From Pseudomonas laurylsulfatiphila (GTDB lineage: Bacteria; Pseudomonadota; Gammaproteobacteria; Pseudomonadales; Pseudomonadaceae): 64,000 nucleotides of DNA. The notes beneath the pieces were generated by a model, which had not been told where the DNA came from, ran no database searches, and worked only from the letters and a program-made list of their open reading frames with translations. Position 1 is the stretch's first letter. Each line of letters begins with the position of its first letter. The translations under genes and the position numbers were made by a program. Positions 33,215 through 42,779 of the stretch are shown one piece after another. The stretch lies in the NCBI RefSeq assembly GCF_002934665.1, contig NZ_NIRS01000004.1, forward strand, positions 126,501 to 190,500, in the 5' to 3' direction.

Positions 33215-33345
33215 CACTCCCCGCTGGAGGCCGACTTGCGCCAGGTATCATTCTCTCGCTCCATCTGTTTGTACTTCAGATACAGATCAAAGCTCGCTTT
33301 GAGCACCACGGCCAAACCGACGGTAGCCAGCACGTTTTTCAACAT
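33214..33345 (-). CDS. small membrane-anchored protein (43 aa)
   Basis: This 43-aa protein has GAGGG seven bases before the ATG. Residues 3-20 ('KNVLATVGLAVVLKASF') form a short hydrophobic helix, followed by a charged tail ('YLKYKQMERENDTWRK'). It is the first gene of the operon that continues through the 60-aa gene, AAA ATPase, 414-aa protein, ZorA and ZorB. A CGACA-N5-TGTCG operator lies 47 bases upstream. The size and membrane helix suggest an accessory subunit of the motor or a regulator of it. Confidence 0.6.
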   Translation of the reverse strand: MLKNVLATVGLAVVLKASFDLYLKYKQMERENDTWRKSASSGE

Positions 33346-33391
33346 TTCGCATCCCTCTCTTGTGGTCTGCCTGCAGCTTACGAACCGGTCG

Positions 33392-33406
33392 CGACAGATT
33401 GTGTCG
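33392..33406. promoter_or_regulatory. CGACA-N5-TGTCG operator upstream of the zor-like operon
   Basis: CGACAGATTGTGTCG is one of four perfect copies (also 40456, 46337 and 46363). It lies in the 97-base gap between the helicase stop and the 43-aa gene. A WYL regulator (42780-43811) is the best candidate binder. Confidence 0.75.
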
Positions 33407-33442
33407 GGGCTGAACAGCAGATTCAAAAGGCACGAAGAATAC

Positions 33443-36400
33443 TCAGTCGTCGTCCCAGACATCCCCTTCCCGCCCCATCAATACGTGCTCCAGCCTGTCT
33501 GCCTGAGAGGCGACCTGATGAGCAATGTGCATCAACTCTTCATCATTCAGATGCTGCACCGGATGACACGCCCGCACGCTCAGCTCCTCGTCCTGGTCGA
33601 CATGGAAGTCCACCAGATCGAATCGGCAATTGCGTCCAAGCGTGTGCTCCACCAGCGGCGACTGGCTGAACTGTTTGAACATCGCCAGTTTTCTGGTCCA
33701 TTTACGGTCGACAACCTTGGAAGTGAACACCACGTATTGGCCCTTGAACCCCCACCGCACCAACTGGTATCGCCCCTCCAGTTTGAAATGGAACTCAAGC
33801 CGCCACGTCGATAGCCGCCTGATGCTCATGCGTTCAGTGTCGAGTACAAGTCTGTCTACCATGCCGTGGATGCGCGCGACCGATTCCTCGGTGCGTTTGC
33901 TGGATGTAGAACTCGAACCTGAGACACGCCGATAGACGTCGAGCACTTCGTCACCGACAAGAACACCATCGCTGCCCGCGTAATTTTCGGCGTTGTTCTG
34001 CATAGCGAACCGCTTGGGTTTTTCGGCCGTCGGCGCCAGCAACACCCGCCTGAACGGGTCGGTTTGTAGAGTCTTGAGGAAGCGAACGCGGCCGATGGGA
34101 CTGTGGATGTCGCCTGGCTCGTCGATATCGCAGGGTATCGTTGCTGCTACCAGCAACTCAGCCATGCCAACGGCGCTGCGCACGGTAACGCTCGGCGTGT
34201 CGAATTCCGCCGTCGACAGATGCCAGCCGTTACCGGCGTCCCTCACGAAAGCCTGCGGATCGCCAGTCAGATCTCTAAGCGTGGTCCCCAATTGGGTTTT
34301 GACATGAGCCAGACGCCGCGTCATGACACTGGCCTGATTGCTTATCGCCTCACTGCGGTCATCGCCCTGAAGGTCTTCGTCAGTGATTTCATAATGGCTG
34401 GTGAGAAAATCGAGGATCTGCGGCTTTACGGGCGCCTGGTCCACCAACTCCTCATGCAGTTCCACTTCGCGCTTGAACCGGGGTCCCTGGTGGCCCACGG
34501 CATGCAACGTTTGAATGAATGCGTTCATGTTGGCCGCAGCCTGGCGTACCTGATAGAACTCCATGCTTTGACGGATGTGCGGAAAGCCCACTTGAATGAA
34601 GTGCTCGGCATAACGGTTACCGGCCGCGAGCATGCGCCGATGTGCCAATGAACCGACCCGGTCAACACGACCGACCTTTTGTTCCAGAGCGATGGGGCTG
34701 GAGGAGATACCGTAATGCACGACGCTGTCGCAGAAGGTGTGCAAGTCTTCCCCTTCTTGAAAGACATCGGTGGATATCAGCACCCGTGGATAGCCTGGCA
34801 TGCGGAACAGCGTGGCAATCGCTGTCCGGCTGGCGCTGTTCTCACCGGTCGCTCCGCGAATGGGTGAAGTGGAACGGACCTGGGTGGCCAGGTACTTGGT
34901 CAGGCCGCTGACCGACCTGGAGTAAATCTCCGGAAAGTTGAGTTTGATCAACAAATCCAGGTTCACGACGGTATCACGCAATATCTGATAGCTGCTGAAC
35001 GGGGTGTGGTTCGCACGCTGAACGCCCAACAGCTCGACGAGTGCATCTATGAACAGGCCGTCCGCGTCACCGTCCTTTTCCCTGCGAACGCTCCTGAGCG
35101 AATACAGATCAATGAAAGGATGATCCACACGGCACAGCGCGCCCAGCAGTTCCTGATGAGTACTCAGTCTGCGTAATAGCCGATCAACCGCACCATTGTT
35201 CAAAGTGGCAAGTTGAGTGAATACCTCTGGGCTCCATTGGGGGGCCAGTGCGGCAAGTTCGCCATGGCGCCGCAAGCTATCCCAGAGCGTTGAACGCTCC
35301 AGCTCACGGGCAAGAACTGAATGGTCAGCCAAGTCACACGTGGCCTGAAACCCTTCGAACAACACATTCAGCACTCGCTTGGCGACTATCGCGGCTGCAT
35401 CGTCACGCGTTGCGACGGCCCGCAGATACGCATATTGAGCCAATCGATAACGTTGACCGGGACTGGCGACAGACTCGCTCTTGCCGATCACGCTCCAATC
35501 GATGTTCAACGACGTCACGGCGGGCATGCCCGGCAAAGATAACCAGTTAGCCTCGAACAATCGGCTCTGCAACAGCGTGCTACGGAAGTTGTGGGGCAAC
35601 TGCCCCAGGCCCTTGATGCTGGCCAGCTCCGGATTCTGGCCACGATAGAACCAGGTAAAGAAATTGTCGCTGCTTGCCGATGCCTCGAACACGTCGGAGA
35701 CATCGCTTTCGATGAGGGAGTGGCTACGTTCGACCGTGCGCGTTCGGTATAGCTGGTAACTCCTGGCAACAGCACTGTCGCCGACGATGTAGTCACCAAT
35801 CCAATCGTCGTAGGCTTCTTCCAGCTTGAACTTCAGCTCGGAAACGCTGCGCACACGGCGGACGAAAATCAACTGTTTCTTGCCTTCGACAAATGCCAGG
35901 TGATGCGTCTGTTGACTCACGCTGTCCATTTTCGGATGCGGTGGTCTGCGTTTGAAGGCACTCTCGTAATCGTCCACCAGATATTCAACGACGCTGCGGT
36001 CTGCCGCATCCCGCAACGAGTCGCCGTCGTCCGCTGCTTCATGACCATCGAACTCTACCGGCCGGTTTTTTTCGCCAGGCAGATAACTCTCGAACGACGC
36101 CAGCATCCCCAGTTCAAAACGATTGGAGCAGTTCTCCTGCAAGTGCTCGCTCACCTTCTTTTGCAGCAGAGCGGCGAACAATTTTTGTGCTACGGTCATC
36201 TTCACTTCCGCAGCCTCACCGCTGCGATGCTCACGACGATACATGTTGCGGGTGTGAGCCACCTGATCAAGCGTGAGCGTGTTCAGGCGTCGTACGAACA
36301 AGCGACTGAGTGCCGCGTGCATGGCGGGGTCGGCCGGATCGCCGCCCTCCGGTAGTGCCGCATGTCCCTGGAAGCCGAACAACGCGAGTTGGTTACGCAA

Positions 36401-37204
36401 CTGTCCAAGATGGCGGTCATAGGGTGTTGCCGACAGCAGCAACAAGCGTTTGATACGCTTGTTGTCGCCCAACAAGGTCGCCAACAAGCGGTTGCGGTCA
36501 CTGCTTTCACGGCCAGCACGCAGGTTGTGCGCTTCGTCCACTACTACCATGTCGAAGCGAGGCAACATCTCGCCCAACGCCTTCACCCAGACATCTTTGA
36601 CCTGCCGCTTGAGTCCCCCGGGATTGCTTCTGCCGTCCATAGCGTTCAACTGCTTGACGATCTTTTCCAGTAACTTGCGATGTTGCGGCATCAACTCCTC
36701 AAAGCGCTGGGTCCAACGCAGCATGTCCGCAACGGTATTACCCATGGCAAAGCTGAAGGCTGATGTGCAGATAAAAAGATCGCGCTCGTTGCCACTTGCC
36801 ACTGTCTGAACCACCTCAGACAAATTGTGACAGGCTCTGAACGGCGTGACCGGCTCGCCCCCCAGTCCTTTGACCGCCATGTCCTCAAGCCGATAGTTGC
36901 TATGAACAAACGCCCGATAGTCCTTGATCCACTTGTCCCGAACGTTGTTTTTCGGCAACAGGTACAGGACGCGCAAACCGGGGTTGAAATGCCGAATCAA
37001 TGCAGCGACACCAAGGCTGATGTAAGTCTTACCCATCCCCACTTCATCGGCGAGGTACGCCACCTGATGATCCGCGAGTTTGTTGTACAGGGCGACCGTG
37101 CCCAACAGTTGCTGCTCAGCCAAGCCCTTGAGTTCAGGGTTGCCGCCGGAAAAATCGATAACGGCCTCGGCCGTGGCCTTATTGATCCGCTGCATGGGGG
37201 GCAT
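33443..37204 (-). CDS. SF2/SNF2-type helicase of the Zorya-like block
   Basis: This 1253-aa helicase has motif I 'LADEVGMGKT' (51-60), DEAH 223-226, 'LLLLSATP' motif III near 254-261, and C-terminal motifs 'LISTDVFQEGEDL' and 'LEQKVGRVDRVG' in the middle of the protein, followed by about 350 residues of unrecognised sequence. It should translocate on or remodel DNA. The size and SNF2 style resemble ZorD or DISARM/Mokosh helicases. It overlaps the PLD gene by 26 bases, so both are made together. Recognition of invading phage DNA is the likely task (inference). Confidence 0.85.
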   Translation of the reverse strand: MPPMQRINKATAEAVIDFSGGNPELKGLAEQQLLGTVALYNKLADHQVAYLADEVGMGKTYISLGVAALIRHFNPGLRVLYLLPKNNVRDKWIKDYRAFVHSNYRLEDMAVKGLGGEPVTPFRACHNLSEVVQTVASGNERDLFICTSAFSFAMGNTVADMLRWTQRFEELMPQHRKLLEKIVKQLNAMDGRSNPGGLKRQVKDVWVKALGEMLPRFDMVVVDEAHNLRAGRESSDRNRLLATLLGDNKRIKRLLLLSATPYDRHLGQLRNQLALFGFQGHAALPEGGDPADPAMHAALSRLFVRRLNTLTLDQVAHTRNMYRREHRSGEAAEVKMTVAQKLFAALLQKKVSEHLQENCSNRFELGMLASFESYLPGEKNRPVEFDGHEAADDGDSLRDAADRSVVEYLVDDYESAFKRRPPHPKMDSVSQQTHHLAFVEGKKQLIFVRRVRSVSELKFKLEEAYDDWIGDYIVGDSAVARSYQLYRTRTVERSHSLIESDVSDVFEASASSDNFFTWFYRGQNPELASIKGLGQLPHNFRSTLLQSRLFEANWLSLPGMPAVTSLNIDWSVIGKSESVASPGQRYRLAQYAYLRAVATRDDAAAIVAKRVLNVLFEGFQATCDLADHSVLARELERSTLWDSLRRHGELAALAPQWSPEVFTQLATLNNGAVDRLLRRLSTHQELLGALCRVDHPFIDLYSLRSVRREKDGDADGLFIDALVELLGVQRANHTPFSSYQILRDTVVNLDLLIKLNFPEIYSRSVSGLTKYLATQVRSTSPIRGATGENSASRTAIATLFRMPGYPRVLISTDVFQEGEDLHTFCDSVVHYGISSSPIALEQKVGRVDRVGSLAHRRMLAAGNRYAEHFIQVGFPHIRQSMEFYQVRQAAANMNAFIQTLHAVGHQGPRFKREVELHEELVDQAPVKPQILDFLTSHYEITDEDLQGDDRSEAISNQASVMTRRLAHVKTQLGTTLRDLTGDPQAFVRDAGNGWHLSTAEFDTPSVTVRSAVGMAELLVAATIPCDIDEPGDIHSPIGRVRFLKTLQTDPFRRVLLAPTAEKPKRFAMQNNAENYAGSDGVLVGDEVLDVYRRVSGSSSTSSKRTEESVARIHGMVDRLVLDTERMSIRRLSTWRLEFHFKLEGRYQLVRWGFKGQYVVFTSKVVDRKWTRKLAMFKQFSQSPLVEHTLGRNCRFDLVDFHVDQDEELSVRACHPVQHLNDEELMHIAHQVASQADRLEHVLMGREGDVWDDD

Positions 37205-39173
37205 CCTTCTTCCGTGAATTTGCAGCGGTCAAGGGACGCTGAAATTGAGTCCTGAACCAGTCGAGGAAGCGCGCACCTTCGGCCTCGTCGAGATGACGCA
37301 ACAGCTCGTCATTTTCCAGTTCGGTAATGAGCGCCTGTACGCGCCTCGTCAGGGTCGCGCAGCTGTGCTGTGGATATCGGGTCAACAAGCCATGCATGCT
37401 GACTAGCGTTAAATAGCGCACAACCACCGTTTCCTCATCACCGCCCCCTTTCTCCACGCTTTCAAGCAAGGCCTTCAAGGAGTCGGGCTGACAGCCCGCG
37501 AGGTAATACGCGAGTTTTTTTGCGTTGTTCTCGTCTGCCGCCAACGCAAGGCTGCGTTCCAATTGCCAGAACGCGCCATTGACCTGCGAGAACTCCGCAA
37601 AGAAGCTCTTGGCCTCTCCCGCGTCCACCATTTCCGGCAGTTGTTCATCCGCTGTACCAGGCGCGGTGCGCATGTTCAGCATCAGTTGAGCCAGTTCGCC
37701 GAACTGGCTGATTTTTTTGCTCAACCGCATCTCAATGAATAAACGCAGGAGGCTTTGCAAGTCCATGGCTGGCAGTTGGCTGGGACGGGAGTAAATGTTG
37801 CGCTGCGACACCATCAGGTAACGCTCCACGCACTCGACACCTGACTGCCAGCGCACCCTGACCAGAGAAGAGCGTTCCAGATGGTCGCGCAGTGCAGGCA
37901 GCAACGCAGTGCCCGAAGTTGTCTGTGCGAAAACTATCGAGCCAAGGCTTGGCGTCGAGTTGTCCAGCAATATCAGCTCACCACTGATCGAATCCTGTGC
38001 TGTCACTTCCAGCCATTGACTGTCCCAGTCGTATGCCAGGCGCAAGACCGGCATTGCCAGTCCTTCCGAAGCTTCAGCGCTATGCAAATCCGAGTCCGGG
38101 GCAAACCCCGCAGGCAGGGCCGTCAAAGGCTCCAGCAACGACGGGAAATCGCCTCCTTGCAGAAGAAAACCAGCCTCGACATTTTCCCGGAATGCCTTGT
38201 GGCTGAAATTCACTGACCCCACAAACTGCCACGACCGCTTGCCGCGCCCCTGGAATATCTTTGCATGTACCCGGCGAAAGGGGACTCCGATGACCTGGTG
38301 GCTATCGTTCCAGGCAGAGGCCCAGCCGCACCATTGATCGGTATTAAACGCGTCAAATACCCCAGGATCGACAAGTGCCCGCTCCTCCTCATCCCGAGGC
38401 AGCAGCAAACGGACTGTCGAGAACAGGCTCATCAGTTTCTGAGTATCGCCACTGTCCGGTTTCTCGCCGAAGAAAGGACTGACGATTTCCAACGTGGCTG
38501 CATCCTTGGCAGCGGGCAACGTATGTGGGCGCTGGCCAATGAAGTCGAGGAAAGCCAAACGGTTAGAAGCAGCCCCGGAGAAATAGAAGCTGCAATCGGG
38601 ATCATCGGCGCTCGCCAACCAGCCGGCCTGCACATTCACGATTTCATCCAGGACAGGGGTGGGCGCGGCTGCCTGAAAAAATCGCAGTGCACGGCGCATG
38701 GGTTCAAGAATATTGGCAGGCGCACGAGTCGCCTGCAGCTCGACAAAATGTCCAACCTCGATGTTGTCCCACCACCCCGCCTTGGTCAGGTTGAATGACC
38801 CTGCCACCAGTAGAATCGTCGGTATCTGATCGCCCTTTTCCTGCAAAACCAACATTGCCATCTTGGCGTGTTGACACCCCCCGCCGATCCGCACGGGCAA
38901 ATAATCGACTTCGAGGCGACTGCCTGCCGTGGGGTTGAATACATCCACGTCATGCACCACGGCAAAGCGCCTGCCCTTGTCCTGCATCAATGCCTGCAGC
39001 TGGACCGAGCGAATATCGCTCTGGCTTGAAAGTGCCTGATCGCCCAGTAGCAGCGGGATGACCTCAAGCTCGAAGAAGTCTGGCTCGAAGCTGTAGGTTG
39101 TGAAAAAAGCCGAGGTCACTTCGCGCTCACCAATACAGGCCCGGAACGCATCACTGATGGTGTGTGCTTTCAT
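37179..39173 (-). CDS. phospholipase D-like nuclease of the Zorya-like block
   Basis: This 664-aa protein has two HKD-type motifs: 'QHAKMAML ... GSFNLTKAGWWDNIE' at about 100-140 and 'VHAKIFQG ... GSVNFSHKAFRENVEAG' at about 300-335. These are characteristic of PLD-family nucleases that act as a single active site. The C-terminal half is helical. The ATG at 39173 overlaps the stop of the 403-aa gene (TAATG). A longer start at 39251 is not needed. PLD nucleases paired with SF2 helicases occur in Mokosh and related defence systems. Here it would supply the cutting activity. Confidence 0.85.
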   Translation of the reverse strand: MKAHTISDAFRACIGEREVTSAFFTTYSFEPDFFELEVIPLLLGDQALSSQSDIRSVQLQALMQDKGRRFAVVHDVDVFNPTAGSRLEVDYLPVRIGGGCQHAKMAMLVLQEKGDQIPTILLVAGSFNLTKAGWWDNIEVGHFVELQATRAPANILEPMRRALRFFQAAAPTPVLDEIVNVQAGWLASADDPDCSFYFSGAASNRLAFLDFIGQRPHTLPAAKDAATLEIVSPFFGEKPDSGDTQKLMSLFSTVRLLLPRDEEERALVDPGVFDAFNTDQWCGWASAWNDSHQVIGVPFRRVHAKIFQGRGKRSWQFVGSVNFSHKAFRENVEAGFLLQGGDFPSLLEPLTALPAGFAPDSDLHSAEASEGLAMPVLRLAYDWDSQWLEVTAQDSISGELILLDNSTPSLGSIVFAQTTSGTALLPALRDHLERSSLVRVRWQSGVECVERYLMVSQRNIYSRPSQLPAMDLQSLLRLFIEMRLSKKISQFGELAQLMLNMRTAPGTADEQLPEMVDAGEAKSFFAEFSQVNGAFWQLERSLALAADENNAKKLAYYLAGCQPDSLKALLESVEKGGGDEETVVVRYLTLVSMHGLLTRYPQHSCATLTRRVQALITELENDELLRHLDEAEGARFLDWFRTQFQRPLTAANSRKKDAPHAADQ

Positions 39174-40384
39174 TACTGGCCTGCCTTGGCAATGGTCAGG
39201 AAGGAATGAAGAAAAAAGCTGTAATCCCAGGTTTTTCCACAATGACCGCAAAGATCCTCAGGCAACCAGGCGCGATCCACGGGAACCCGAACCCTGAGTT
39301 TGTCTGCCTCCCAGTGAAGCCACGCGGCTCCACCTCTCTGGCCCATCACTACGCTGTTCTGGATGACGATCTGCTCGATTACCGAAGCGGCATCGCCGCC
39401 GTTGGCAGCCTCCACGAGGCTCTGCAGGAACGATAAATGCGGCAACCCCGGCCTGCTCAAGCCCAACGGTAGAAATGGCGCCGTGAGCCGTGTACTCAAG
39501 TCGTCGATCAAATCGCTGCGGCTGCGGCCTTTCTGGCTTTGCAACCAGGCAACAAGCGTATTGGCAAACACCAGCACTGGTTGCAGCAGCAAAATTTGCT
39601 TTAGAACATCCTGCAATTGGGGGTCGACGCTCTGCTCGGTCAGTGCCCACTGAATGAAATCGCGCACTGAAGATTTATCGCCAGGCAACAGGAGCCACAC
39701 GTTAACCGCCTTGAACAACGCGACTTGCAGGGCGCCAGCCCCTTGGTAATTCAGCAGCGCCAGGACGATGTGCTTGCGTACGCTTTTGTCATTGAGCAGC
39801 GCGGCAAAGTCGGGCGCCAACAGGGACAGTTGCGCCCGGGTCACATTATTCCGGCCGGCTAAATCCTCGAAGCGTTGCCACCGAGAGTCACCAAACACCT
39901 GCAACATAAGATCCGTGAGCGCCACGCCTCGGTCAGTCAGTCGTCTTTCACTGCCTTTGATAAGACCCGCTGCCTGTAGTGCGGAGGAATACAGCCCCCA
40001 CAGCCCATAGCTGAGTTGATTGCTGAGGATTTGCGCCTTCTTGTGTATGCCCAATTCCATCGAGTCGCGCTTGAGATTGGCGATAGCAAGCTGGCTTCCC
40101 AGTGGCCCTGCTTTAACAGAGTCATGAAGTCGCAGGTAAGCCGACAGTTGCTCGGCGCGTGCGTACCGCTGCTGGACATCCTCAAGGGGACGAGATTTCG
40201 TGCCTGTATGGGCATATCGGCAGGCCAGCAACGCGACCATGAAATGGCTCATGCGGCTGGTGACCGTTGTCAGGTTACCCACCGCCTTTCGCCCCACCGA
40301 GCTCCAGATGGACTCGATGGCCAAGGGATCTCGTGATCCTTTAGGACGAAGCCTGTTATCCAGCAGAGATAGAACGGTAAGCAT
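39173..40384 (-). CDS. unknown 403-aa protein heading the PLD-helicase operon
   Basis: This protein was not recognised. It is mainly helical. A central region 'ALTDLMLQVFGDSRWQRFEDLAG' may be a winged-helix-like fold. The C terminus ends with 'CGHCGKTWDYSFFLHSFL', a possible half zinc site. It starts 72 bases from a CGACA-N5-TGTCG operator (40456-40470) and is translationally coupled to the PLD gene, so it is the first gene of the unit 403-PLD-helicase. It may recruit the nuclease or act as the sensor (inference). Confidence 0.7.
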   Translation of the reverse strand: MLTVLSLLDNRLRPKGSRDPLAIESIWSSVGRKAVGNLTTVTSRMSHFMVALLACRYAHTGTKSRPLEDVQQRYARAEQLSAYLRLHDSVKAGPLGSQLAIANLKRDSMELGIHKKAQILSNQLSYGLWGLYSSALQAAGLIKGSERRLTDRGVALTDLMLQVFGDSRWQRFEDLAGRNNVTRAQLSLLAPDFAALLNDKSVRKHIVLALLNYQGAGALQVALFKAVNVWLLLPGDKSSVRDFIQWALTEQSVDPQLQDVLKQILLLQPVLVFANTLVAWLQSQKGRSRSDLIDDLSTRLTAPFLPLGLSRPGLPHLSFLQSLVEAANGGDAASVIEQIVIQNSVVMGQRGGAAWLHWEADKLRVRVPVDRAWLPEDLCGHCGKTWDYSFFLHSFLTIAKAGQ

Positions 40385-40455
40385 GAAAACTCGATCCTTG
40401 AGAAGGCTGACGCCGGACTGAACAAGGTGTTCAAACCAGCAATATCACCAGGCAC

Positions 40456-40470
40456 CGACAAGATGTGTCG
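40456..40470. promoter_or_regulatory. CGACA-N5-TGTCG operator upstream of the 403-aa gene
   Basis: CGACAAGATGTGTCG lies in the divergent gap between the 403-aa gene (start 40384) and the double-AAA gene (start 40608). It is a perfect member of the four-copy set. Confidence 0.75.
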
Positions 40471-40546
40471 TCTGCAGTGATCTGGCATCCAGTGGGTCGC
40501 CGAGAGCGGCAGGCAATATGACATCACTCAATACGCACGACAACCA

Positions 40547-40561
40547 CGACACATCCTGACC
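40547..40561. promoter_or_regulatory. degenerate operator upstream of the double-AAA gene
   Basis: CGACACATCCTGACC keeps the left half-site and spacing but differs at two positions in the right half. It lies 47 bases before the ATG at 40608. Confidence 0.5.
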
Positions 40562-40607
40562 ACTACTCGTCCTACCCTGCCGCCTCCACAGCATCAGGAG
40601 ATCTAGC

Positions 40608-42695
40608 ATGGGAACCCGATTAAACCCTTTCGCACACGGCAGCCGCCGCGCCGTTGACACCTGTGCGCTATCGCTGAAGTGGAGTTTCCAATTGCTGCTG
40701 GATCTGGGGGGACATCGCACCTTTATCAGCCGACACGGCCTCAATGATGAGGATCTGGCGCATGAACTGGGTCTGGCCAAATGGATAGACGGCGACAATT
40801 ACAGTCCCGCACTTGCCTTGGCGACACTGCGCAAAGGCGCTCGTAGCTTCAACACCGATCCCCTGTATGCGCCCTACCCGGACAGCCTGGCGACCAATCT
40901 TGAGGCATTGGGAGAATTGTTGGGTTTGGCCGACGCAGAGCTCCAGGTGCTCGGTTTTTGCGTGCTGATGCACACCGATCCGACACTCAGTGATGCTACA
41001 GATCAGCTGGGAATGCTCGGACTCAACCGTGCAATAAAAGTGCTGTCCGTACTATTGGGCCTGCCGCTGCCGGAGGTCGAGGCCTGCCTGGCGCATAACA
41101 GCCCACTGATGCGCACCGGGCTGCTGGAAATAAGCAATAACCATCGTTCCGTCATGGCGTTGAGTTCGATGTTGTCGGTTAGCAACCCGGATCTGCCTGG
41201 CCTCTTGCGCTTCAGCAAAGGCACGCCACTGGAGCTGTTCGCCTATGCGTTCCGTTTGAGTCCACCCGGCAGCTTGAACTGGGAGCATTACAGTCATGTC
41301 AGACAGCCGCTGATGATCGCCGAACGCTACCTGAGCAAATCCTTGGCCCAAGGGCGTCAAGGTGTGAACATTTTGCTGTATGGCCCGCCTGGTACTGGCA
41401 AGACTCAACTCAGTCGTCTGATCGCTCACAGCCTGGGCAGCGCTCTTTATGAAGTCGCCTGCACTGACAGCCAAGGCGACCCGGTGTCCGCCAAGCAACG
41501 TCTGTGCTCCCTGCGCGCGGCCAATAGTGTGCTGCATTCTCAACGCGCCTTGCTCGTACTTGACGAGATCGAAGACATCTTCCAGACCGCCAGCACAGAC
41601 GCCAATAGTCGCTCGCAGAAAGGCTGGATCAACCGCATGCTGGAAGAAAATACGCTGCCGTGTTTCTGGCTGAGCAACAGCATAGAGGCTATCGACGCCG
41701 CCCATATACGACGCTTCGATATGGTGATCGAGGTGCCCAACCCGCCGCTGGCACAACGCAAGCGGATGCTGCGCGAGTGTGGCGGTGGCAAATTGAGCGA
41801 TCAGTTGATCGAACACCTCAGTGCGCACGAGCGAATGACGCCTGCCGTGCTGGAGCGAGCAGTGCGCGTAGGACGCAGCGTGTCGCAGCGCGCCAGCAAG
41901 GCGCTGGATAACACTATTCGTTGCATTGTCGACGGCACGCTGAAAGCTCAAGGGTTCGAAAAACTTCAGCACACCGACAGCGCTTTGCCAGCGCTTTATT
42001 CTCCGGAGTGGATCAACGCCGACCTCCCACTGGACGGACTGGTTGACGGTTTGCGCTCTCATCCACAAGCACGGTTGTGTTTCTACGGGCCACCCGGCAC
42101 TGGCAAAACCGCATTTGGCCACTGGCTGGCGCAGGAGCTGGGCAAGCCGCTGATGGTCAAGCGAGTCTCCGACCTCGTATCCCCTTACGTAGGAATGACT
42201 GAGCAGAATCTGGCGGCTGCCTTCGAGCTCGCGCAACGCGAAGACGCCGTACTCCTGCTGGATGAGGTCGACAGTTTTTTGCAGGACCGGCGCAAGGCGC
42301 GGCAAAGCTGGGAGGTCACTGCGGTCAATGAAATGCTCACGCAAATGGAGACCTACCGAGGGCTGTTCATTGCCTCCACAAACCTGATCCTCGATCTGGA
42401 TCAAGCCTCTCTGCGGCGCTTCGACCTTAAGGTGCATTTCGGCTACCTGGCAACCGCTCAGGCTCAGGCATTGTTTGCCGCACATCTGAAGGCTCTGGCG
42501 CTCAAGGACCCACAAAACAGTGCTGCGACTCGCTTGCGCGGCGAGGCATACCTGACTCCCGGTGACTTCGCGGCGGTCGCGCGCCGGGGGCGCTTCAAGC
42601 CATTCGCCAGCGCGGATGAATTGGCAGGAGCACTGCTTGCCGAGTGTCAATTGAAGTCCACTGGGCAGCAGCGCCCTATCGGTTTCATACATTAA
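40608..42695 (+). CDS. double AAA+ ATPase (Cdc48-like layout)
   Basis: This 695-aa protein carries two AAA+ domains. The first has Walker A GPPGTGKT (259-266) and Walker B LLVLDE (315-320). The second has Walker A GPPGTGKT (494-501) and Walker B VLLLDE (about 548-553). The first 230 residues are an unknown helical N domain. Such proteins form hexamers that unfold or disassemble substrates. It diverges from the 403-PLD-helicase unit across shared operators and precedes the WYL regulator. It may energise the system in the same way as the AAA ATPase at 32064-33035. Confidence 0.85.
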   Translation: MGTRLNPFAHGSRRAVDTCALSLKWSFQLLLDLGGHRTFISRHGLNDEDLAHELGLAKWIDGDNYSPALALATLRKGARSFNTDPLYAPYPDSLATNLEALGELLGLADAELQVLGFCVLMHTDPTLSDATDQLGMLGLNRAIKVLSVLLGLPLPEVEACLAHNSPLMRTGLLEISNNHRSVMALSSMLSVSNPDLPGLLRFSKGTPLELFAYAFRLSPPGSLNWEHYSHVRQPLMIAERYLSKSLAQGRQGVNILLYGPPGTGKTQLSRLIAHSLGSALYEVACTDSQGDPVSAKQRLCSLRAANSVLHSQRALLVLDEIEDIFQTASTDANSRSQKGWINRMLEENTLPCFWLSNSIEAIDAAHIRRFDMVIEVPNPPLAQRKRMLRECGGGKLSDQLIEHLSAHERMTPAVLERAVRVGRSVSQRASKALDNTIRCIVDGTLKAQGFEKLQHTDSALPALYSPEWINADLPLDGLVDGLRSHPQARLCFYGPPGTGKTAFGHWLAQELGKPLMVKRVSDLVSPYVGMTEQNLAAAFELAQREDAVLLLDEVDSFLQDRRKARQSWEVTAVNEMLTQMETYRGLFIASTNLILDLDQASLRRFDLKVHFGYLATAQAQALFAAHLKALALKDPQNSAATRLRGEAYLTPGDFAAVARRGRFKPFASADELAGALLAECQLKSTGQQRPIGFIH

Positions 42696-42779
42696 ACGGA
42701 CTAAAGGTTGCCGGACTGTCGCCGATAGGCAGACAACCGGCTTATTCGCCAGCCAAAGGCCAGCTTCAACACTACAAGG

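Noticed and set aside
41052..42692. Long open frame (546 codons) antisense to the double-AAA gene
   Set aside because: It mirrors the GC-rich codon bias of the real gene; its translation has no domain and the + strand carries two complete AAA domains.
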